Shown here piece by piece: positions 19,297 through 23,639 of a DNA stretch of 23,639 bases. Below the pieces are notes generated by a model that had not been told where the DNA came from, made no database searches, and saw only the letters and a program-made list of their open reading frames with translations. Location: the IMG/VR virus record IMGVR_UViG_3300035228_002458, positions 1-23,639 of that record; one strand, given 5' to 3'. This DNA is from a virus. The translations under genes and the position numbers were made by a program. Position 1 is the stretch's first letter, and each line of letters opens with the position of its first letter.

Positions 19297-20273
19297 TGGC
19301 ACCAGAATTATTACCCGAACTTCTTGTCGAAGCAGACCGAATCATAGACCCGCCTACTATGAAGTTCCCGATAGATCTAGAAGATAAGGGTAGGCCGATG
19401 ATTAGGTTTACATGCATACCATCTTCAGGAGATGAAGGAAATAGGTCAGTATTTTTCCCATGCCCGCAGGGTGTTAGCTACAGCGATGGTGGATCTTATA
19501 CTACTATTGATATTGGAATTATTGGGACACTCGCAAAAATCGCTGCAACAGAAGGTACTATCACAGATAAGGCAACCCAGGCCAAAGATATAGCCTTAAA
19601 AGAAGCCCAGGCTGCTGGTGGTATTGGCGCAACAATATTAGCCGCAAAAGCTTTAGGCGCGGATAATATAGCAACTTCTATTGAATTTGCGAACAAACAA
19701 GTTAGAAATCCAAGGACTAATACCGCATTTTCTGGAAATACACTTAGAAATTTCCAATTTGATTTTAAAATGATCGGAAAATCCAAGCAGGAAGTCCAGG
19801 AGATCGATGCTATACAACGAGTATTTAGAGAAAAGGTGTATGCATCGAAATTAGGAGGTGTTAGTAGTTTTATGCTTAAATACCCGCCAAAGTGGATTAT
19901 TGAATTTCTAGAGCCAAAAGGAGGGAAAGAATTAACCTATATGCCTAAAATTTATTCATGTTATCTTACAGCGGCAAATACAGTTATAAATGCGTCGTCA
20001 AACACTTTTCGTGATGAAGATATGTCACCTTATGAAATTGACGTGTCGTTACAATTCCAAGAAACAAAAATCCTTACGCGGGAGGAAATTGTTGATCTTG
20101 AAAAAGGTGTCAGAGAAAATGAATTTGACGAAGCATTTAACAGCTTAACAGATACTGTTGCAGAACTTCAGGATACGGCCCTGAAAAATCTAAAGGAAAG
20201 TGAAGAACAAATAACTAAGGCGAAATCAGCCCAAAATGCAATTAATTTTGCCAAAAAAATTACTGGCAAATGA
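19296..20273 (+). CDS. 48: gp48-like baseplate tail-tube protein
   Basis: 325 residues. TMKFPIDLEDKGRPMIRFTCIPS (21-43), FFPCPQGVSYSDGGSYTTIDIG, a central Ala-rich helix region (TQAKDIALKEAQAAGGIGATILAAKALGA), RNPRTNTAFSGNTLRNFQFDFKMIGKS, KYPPKWIIEF, YSCYLTAANTVINASSNTF, PYEIDVSLQFQETK. This order is that of T4 gp48/gp54-type tube-cap proteins; VFFPCPQGVSYSDGGSY fits gp48. It caps the tube onto the baseplate. A C-terminal coiled coil (about 270-320) is longer than expected. Late promoter upstream with a divergent partner. Confidence 0.75.
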   Translation: MAPELLPELLVEADRIIDPPTMKFPIDLEDKGRPMIRFTCIPSSGDEGNRSVFFPCPQGVSYSDGGSYTTIDIGIIGTLAKIAATEGTITDKATQAKDIALKEAQAAGGIGATILAAKALGADNIATSIEFANKQVRNPRTNTAFSGNTLRNFQFDFKMIGKSKQEVQEIDAIQRVFREKVYASKLGGVSSFMLKYPPKWIIEFLEPKGGKELTYMPKIYSCYLTAANTVINASSNTFRDEDMSPYEIDVSLQFQETKILTREEIVDLEKGVRENEFDEAFNSLTDTVAELQDTALKNLKESEEQITKAKSAQNAINFAKKITGK

Positions 20274-20346
20274 TATGGCCACACGACATTTTTGAAAAGT
20301 TAAAAATCTATATCCACCGCACGAATAATAAAGTAAATATAACACA

Positions 20347-21360
20347 ATGTTTTTTAATCAATTTCCAAAAGCTTTGTATAGTGTACAAGGCGATGCTATT
20401 CAAACTGTAATCACCGACTATTTTCGCTATGTGGATGTTATTGATCGATTAGCACAAAACTCATATGCATATAATACAGTTGATATTATCAATGCAGAAA
20501 GGCCTGACACAGTTTCGCATAGACTTTATGGCACACCTGATTACTATTGGACATTTTTTATCACTAACGACTCATTAAAAGAGGGTCTATCAGCATGGCC
20601 AAAAGGCGATAGCGAGATTAAAAACTATATAGCTAATCAGTACAAAAACATTTCTGCGTTTAGATTTCCAGTTGGAGAGGCTGACAGCCAAGGGAGGAGA
20701 TCAATGATAACGGGTATTCCGTTTAAAAATACATCTTATTCTCCGTATTTAAGGTTGTGTAAAGTTATTGGTACTGAGCAAAATAAACGAGTATTTGCTT
20801 CGGCTAAGATTATAGATTATGATCCAAATATGTCTCTTATTTGGATTGATAATAGCGACATCACTTGGTTTGCAGAAGATGCATCGGTAAATGCTGAAGT
20901 AGGCACAGAAAGCACCTTAGATATTAAATATTCGGCTGAATCAAAAATTAATTTATTCTATATTAGCGAAGCTTCCGGAGATTTTAGCGTTCAATTTCGT
21001 GATAATTCAACAACTATAGGCCTTCGTAAATCATTTTTAGACGAGCTAAGACCAATTGCAGTTAGATTTAGGCCGAATGCCTTTTTTGAAAATTATCCAG
21101 ATGATATCTTAGATGCAAATTACACGTTAACATCTACTCAGTATTGGAAAGACGGATCTCTTGCTCCTGCACATTATTACGATCCAACAAATATTAACGA
21201 GGAAATAAGTGAATATAATGCAGGTCCTGAAGCGAGCAATTATGTGTCAATATATGATGACATAATAGAGGAAAATAATTTGAGAAAAACAATCAAAGTA
21301 GTAGATCCAATATACATAGAGGCCTTCGCGCGAGAATTTAAAAAACTGCTGAATGAGTGA
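20347..21360 (+). CDS. 53: gp53-like baseplate wedge protein
   Basis: 337 residues, versus 196 in T4. The N-terminal 110 residues match gp53: MFFNQFPKALYSVQGDAIQTVITDYFRYVDVIDRLAQNS, then TVSHRLYGTPDYYWTFFITND and IKNYIANQYKNISAF. The C-terminal end (IKVVDPIYIEAFAREFKKLLNE) matches as well. Between them about 170 residues are inserted (ASAKIIDYDPNMSLIWIDNSDITWFAED ... FSVQFRDNSTTIGLRKSF), beta-rich. It forms part of the baseplate wedge. Its stop overlaps gp27 by eight bases. Confidence 0.8.
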   Translation: MFFNQFPKALYSVQGDAIQTVITDYFRYVDVIDRLAQNSYAYNTVDIINAERPDTVSHRLYGTPDYYWTFFITNDSLKEGLSAWPKGDSEIKNYIANQYKNISAFRFPVGEADSQGRRSMITGIPFKNTSYSPYLRLCKVIGTEQNKRVFASAKIIDYDPNMSLIWIDNSDITWFAEDASVNAEVGTESTLDIKYSAESKINLFYISEASGDFSVQFRDNSTTIGLRKSFLDELRPIAVRFRPNAFFENYPDDILDANYTLTSTQYWKDGSLAPAHYYDPTNINEEISEYNAGPEASNYVSIYDDIIEENNLRKTIKVVDPIYIEAFAREFKKLLNE

Positions 21361-22717
21361 TAAATTTAATAGAGGCTTTGTTGATGAAAAAGGTAATTCT
21401 ATAGGGAATTCTGCCTATCAATTGACAGAGTGTGTCATGGAAAATGTTAACGGCCAACGCCGTGACATACGTGGCATGGTAGGTTATACTAAGATACACG
21501 AAAGTCTTTTTTCTCCTGCGCTTGTATGCGAGGTTGGGATCCGTGATGAATCAAACTTCCTAGAAGAATTTAACATTACTGGTAACGAAATTCTTTATAT
21601 TGAAATTGTCACTAAATCATTTGATGTTGAACGTACACTATCTTATAAGTTTTACGTACAGGAATATAATGATTACGCTAGGAACGCTGAAAACTCACAG
21701 GTGCAGGCTTATACATTAGTTGCTGTGTCAGAGCATGCTTATATTGCACCGCTTAAAACAATTTCGCGAACAATATCTGGAACTAACGTATCTATCATCG
21801 AGCGAATCATGAAAGACGACTTGAATGTGTCGAATTTTGCTACATTTGGTAAATGCGGTACACAATTCGATGGTAATATAAACATATCAAATCCACTGAG
21901 AGCAGCTATGACAGTACTAGATACTGCTGCAGATATTAATCGCACACCATATTTTTTGTACCAAGACCTTTCAGGGTTTGTTCAACTTACGTCTTTGAGC
22001 TATATTAACAATAGAGATGAGAATCCTATTTATAAAACGTTTCGAAGTACAAATCAACTAGATACTACACCGAATACGCATGCCAACTATCTAGAGAGGT
22101 CTACACAGATGCTGAAAGTCAATTCAAATATCGGCCTTGCACCATCATTACAAGCGAAGAAAGGTGCGTTTGCATCTGAAAATCGTTATGTGGATATCGC
22201 TAAAAAGAATTATCGTAAGCATATATTCGATGCTTCAAAGGTATTAAAGAGTGAATACAGTACATCAAAAAAGAATGTAGCATATGGTCAATCTGTCAAG
22301 AATAAACGTGAATCTGAGGCGGGATCACCATTGAATAAGATACCACAAGCGAATATAGCATACCATTATGTGAATCGTTCGTCGTATAATGGACCAAAGA
22401 ATATGAATGAGCTTGCCGAAGAGCAATCACATATCTCACGTGCATATATTTCTAATTACGATGCGTGTTCCCATAGCTTTACTGTGATGGGAGATACACT
22501 TCTTAACCCAGGAAGAACGATAGCATTACATTTTCCGAAGGCAACCGATCCACTTATATATAAAGAGTACACTGGAAAATCAGATACAGAGCGGTATGAC
22601 CTTATGTTATCGGGCCAGTATCTTATATTTTCTTGTATTCATACGTTCAAAGATGGTGTACATGATACAGAGATAGTAGCAAAGACTGATTCGATACAAC
22701 CCGAAACAACATTATGA
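21353..22717 (+). CDS. 27: gp27-like baseplate hub protein
   Basis: 454 residues (T4 gp27 is 391). The tail-hub fold is visible as: GYTKIHESLFSPALVCEVGIRDESNFLEEFNITGNEILYIEIVTKS (44-89), YKFYVQEYNDYARNAENSQVQAYTLVAVSEHAYIAP, AAMTVLDTAADINRTPYFLYQDLSGFVQLTSLSYINN, and GDTLLNPGRTIALHFPKA. The trimeric gp27 hub supports the gp5 needle and forms the passage for DNA. It starts within gp53 and ends with an ATGA overlap with the gp5-like gene, so the three are one translationally coupled unit. Confidence 0.82.
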   Translation: MSDKFNRGFVDEKGNSIGNSAYQLTECVMENVNGQRRDIRGMVGYTKIHESLFSPALVCEVGIRDESNFLEEFNITGNEILYIEIVTKSFDVERTLSYKFYVQEYNDYARNAENSQVQAYTLVAVSEHAYIAPLKTISRTISGTNVSIIERIMKDDLNVSNFATFGKCGTQFDGNINISNPLRAAMTVLDTAADINRTPYFLYQDLSGFVQLTSLSYINNRDENPIYKTFRSTNQLDTTPNTHANYLERSTQMLKVNSNIGLAPSLQAKKGAFASENRYVDIAKKNYRKHIFDASKVLKSEYSTSKKNVAYGQSVKNKRESEAGSPLNKIPQANIAYHYVNRSSYNGPKNMNELAEEQSHISRAYISNYDACSHSFTVMGDTLLNPGRTIALHFPKATDPLIYKEYTGKSDTERYDLMLSGQYLIFSCIHTFKDGVHDTEIVAKTDSIQPETTL

Positions 22718-23639
22718 TTCAAAATCCACAATTCTTTATTGGTGTCGTAGAAGATAATAACGATCCATCTCAATTAAATCGTGTACGCGTACGTATATTT
22801 GGTAAGCACACCGAAGATTTAACACTACTGCCGACCAAGAGCCTACCATGGTATAATGTAGTTATGCCAGTGACATGCGCATCGACATCAGGTATAGGGC
22901 AGACACTCGGACTCGTACAAGGCAGCTGGGTGTTTGGTACATTTATTGACGGCCCGAACGAACAAGAAGCCTTGATACTTGGCTCACTACCAGGAGAAAG
23001 TACACAACCAGTACAAGACGGAGAAGGTTTTAAAGACCCGAATGGTACATACCCTAAACAAACTGGAACAGATACACCGAATAGTGCTACCGATTCTATA
23101 TCAGATGTATACAAAAACAGACTAGCACAAAGAGTTACAGACATACCTATTGCTAGACAACCACATCTATCTAGCCTATCCGATGAAGATAAACCAGAAG
23201 ATAAAGGTGTATCACTACCAGACCCAAAAACATACTATAATCCCCAATATCCACACAATAATGTTACACAAACTGAGGCTGGACACATAATTGAATACGA
23301 TGATACACCTACTTATGAGAGAATATCTACTACACATAGCTCTGGTACATCCTCCGACATTATAAGTGATGGATCTAAGATAGATACTATAGTAGGGGAT
23401 GGCTATACAGTACACTCTAAGGATAACACTGTCTATATAGTTGGTAATTGCAATTTAACCGTGGATGGAGACGTAAATGTTAAATGTGAGGGTAACTATG
23501 TTGTCGACGTAGGAAAAGACATGACCTTTAATGTGGAAGGTAATGTTAAAACTAAAATAGGCGGAGACTCTATCACAGAGGTTGTCGGCAAGCGTGAATT
23601 TAATATAGGCACTACTGATCTGCTTAAAGTAAAGGACGG
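22714..23639 (+). CDS. 5: gp5-like baseplate needle protein, 5' part
   Basis: About 308 residues are visible and the frame is still open at the window edge. Residues 1-95 form the OB-fold: FFIGVVEDNNDPSQLNRVRVRIFGKHTED, YNVVMPVTCASTSGIGQTLGLVQGSWVFGTFIDGPNEQEALILGSLPG. A linker (about 96-240) follows and then beta-helix repeats (NTVYIVGNCNLTVDGDVNVKCEGNYVVDVGKDMTFNVEGNVKTKIGGD). No lysozyme domain lies between them, unlike T4 gp5. It would make the membrane-puncturing needle on the gp27 hub. Confidence 0.85.
   Translation, partial: MIQNPQFFIGVVEDNNDPSQLNRVRVRIFGKHTEDLTLLPTKSLPWYNVVMPVTCASTSGIGQTLGLVQGSWVFGTFIDGPNEQEALILGSLPGESTQPVQDGEGFKDPNGTYPKQTGTDTPNSATDSISDVYKNRLAQRVTDIPIARQPHLSSLSDEDKPEDKGVSLPDPKTYYNPQYPHNNVTQTEAGHIIEYDDTPTYERISTTHSSGTSSDIISDGSKIDTIVGDGYTVHSKDNTVYIVGNCNLTVDGDVNVKCEGNYVVDVGKDMTFNVEGNVKTKIGGDSITEVVGKREFNIGTTDLLKVKD

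Noticed and set aside
18877-19347. 156-residue plus-strand ORF
   Set aside because: Antisense to gp4, which has clear homology; extends over the gp48 start in another frame.
22027-22034. Minus-strand TATAAATA inside gp27
   Set aside because: No minus-strand gene lies downstream of it.
1-23639. tRNA genes, integrase, transposase or insertion sequences
   Set aside because: None could be recognised on either strand by eye; absence is tentative without a dedicated tRNA search.

Overview
The window is part of the genome of a T4-like (straight-to-contracted-tail, myovirus-type) bacteriophage. The clearest markers are gp32 (single-strand DNA-binding protein), gp59 (helicase loader), gp33 (late-transcription co-activator), gp4 (head completion), and a tail/baseplate block: tape measure, gp26/gp51-like chaperone, gp19/gp54-fold tube protein, gp48, gp53, gp27 and gp5. 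Nine TATAAATA-type octamers, the T4 late-promoter signature, sit just upstream of structural, lysis and accessory genes on both strands. Six sigma70-like promoters of the form TTTACA-N17-TANNAT (the -35 is TGTACA once, the spacer 16 once) precede presumed early/middle genes, including gp32. The host is not stated. A phage-encoded protein with a PEP-CTERM/VPDSG-like sorting tail, a secreted EF-hand protein and an outer-membrane beta-barrel protein point to a Gram-negative host with an exosortase-type envelope, Verrucomicrobiota/Planctomycetota-like being my favoured guess. The promoters argue against Bacteroidota.

Layout. Positions 1-4470 (+): a run of small, tightly packed, mostly unknown genes, with a DUF932-like protein, a capsule-transferase-like glycosyltransferase and a ParB-like domain protein. 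4503-5279 (+): outer-membrane protein followed by a strong terminator. 5280-5620: a 340-base intergenic region full of inverted repeats. 5621-6845 (+): three unknown genes, the first two behind near-identical promoters. 6856-8159 (+): two muralytic enzymes (GH24 lysozyme and Amidase_2), then a bidirectional terminator. 8235-8772 (-): holin-like protein and an overlapping Rz/Rz1-like pair. 8897-11228 (+): an accessory late operon with a repeat-rich acidic membrane protein, a tiny membrane protein and the sorting-signal protein. 11308-14800 (+): gp33, gp59 and gp32 region. 14814-15188 (+): EF-hand protein. 15244-19259 (-): tape measure, chaperone, tube, unknown protein, gp4. 19296-23639 (+): gp48, gp53, gp27, gp5 (cut by the window edge).

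Most notable. (1) A -1 slippery heptamer TTTTTTC lies five codons from the end of the gp26/gp51-like gene and leads exactly into a start-less 61-codon ORF that ends over the start of the tape-measure gene; this is the organisation of the programmed frameshift in tail-assembly chaperones of other tailed phages. (2) Four predicted exported or envelope proteins look like host-surface accessory genes. (3) No gene start has a recognisable Shine-Dalgarno sequence; starts have an A/T-rich context, usually ending ATT/ACT before ATG, and several promoters sit so close to the ATG that the mRNA should be leaderless or nearly so. No tRNA, CRISPR array, insertion sequence or integrase was seen.
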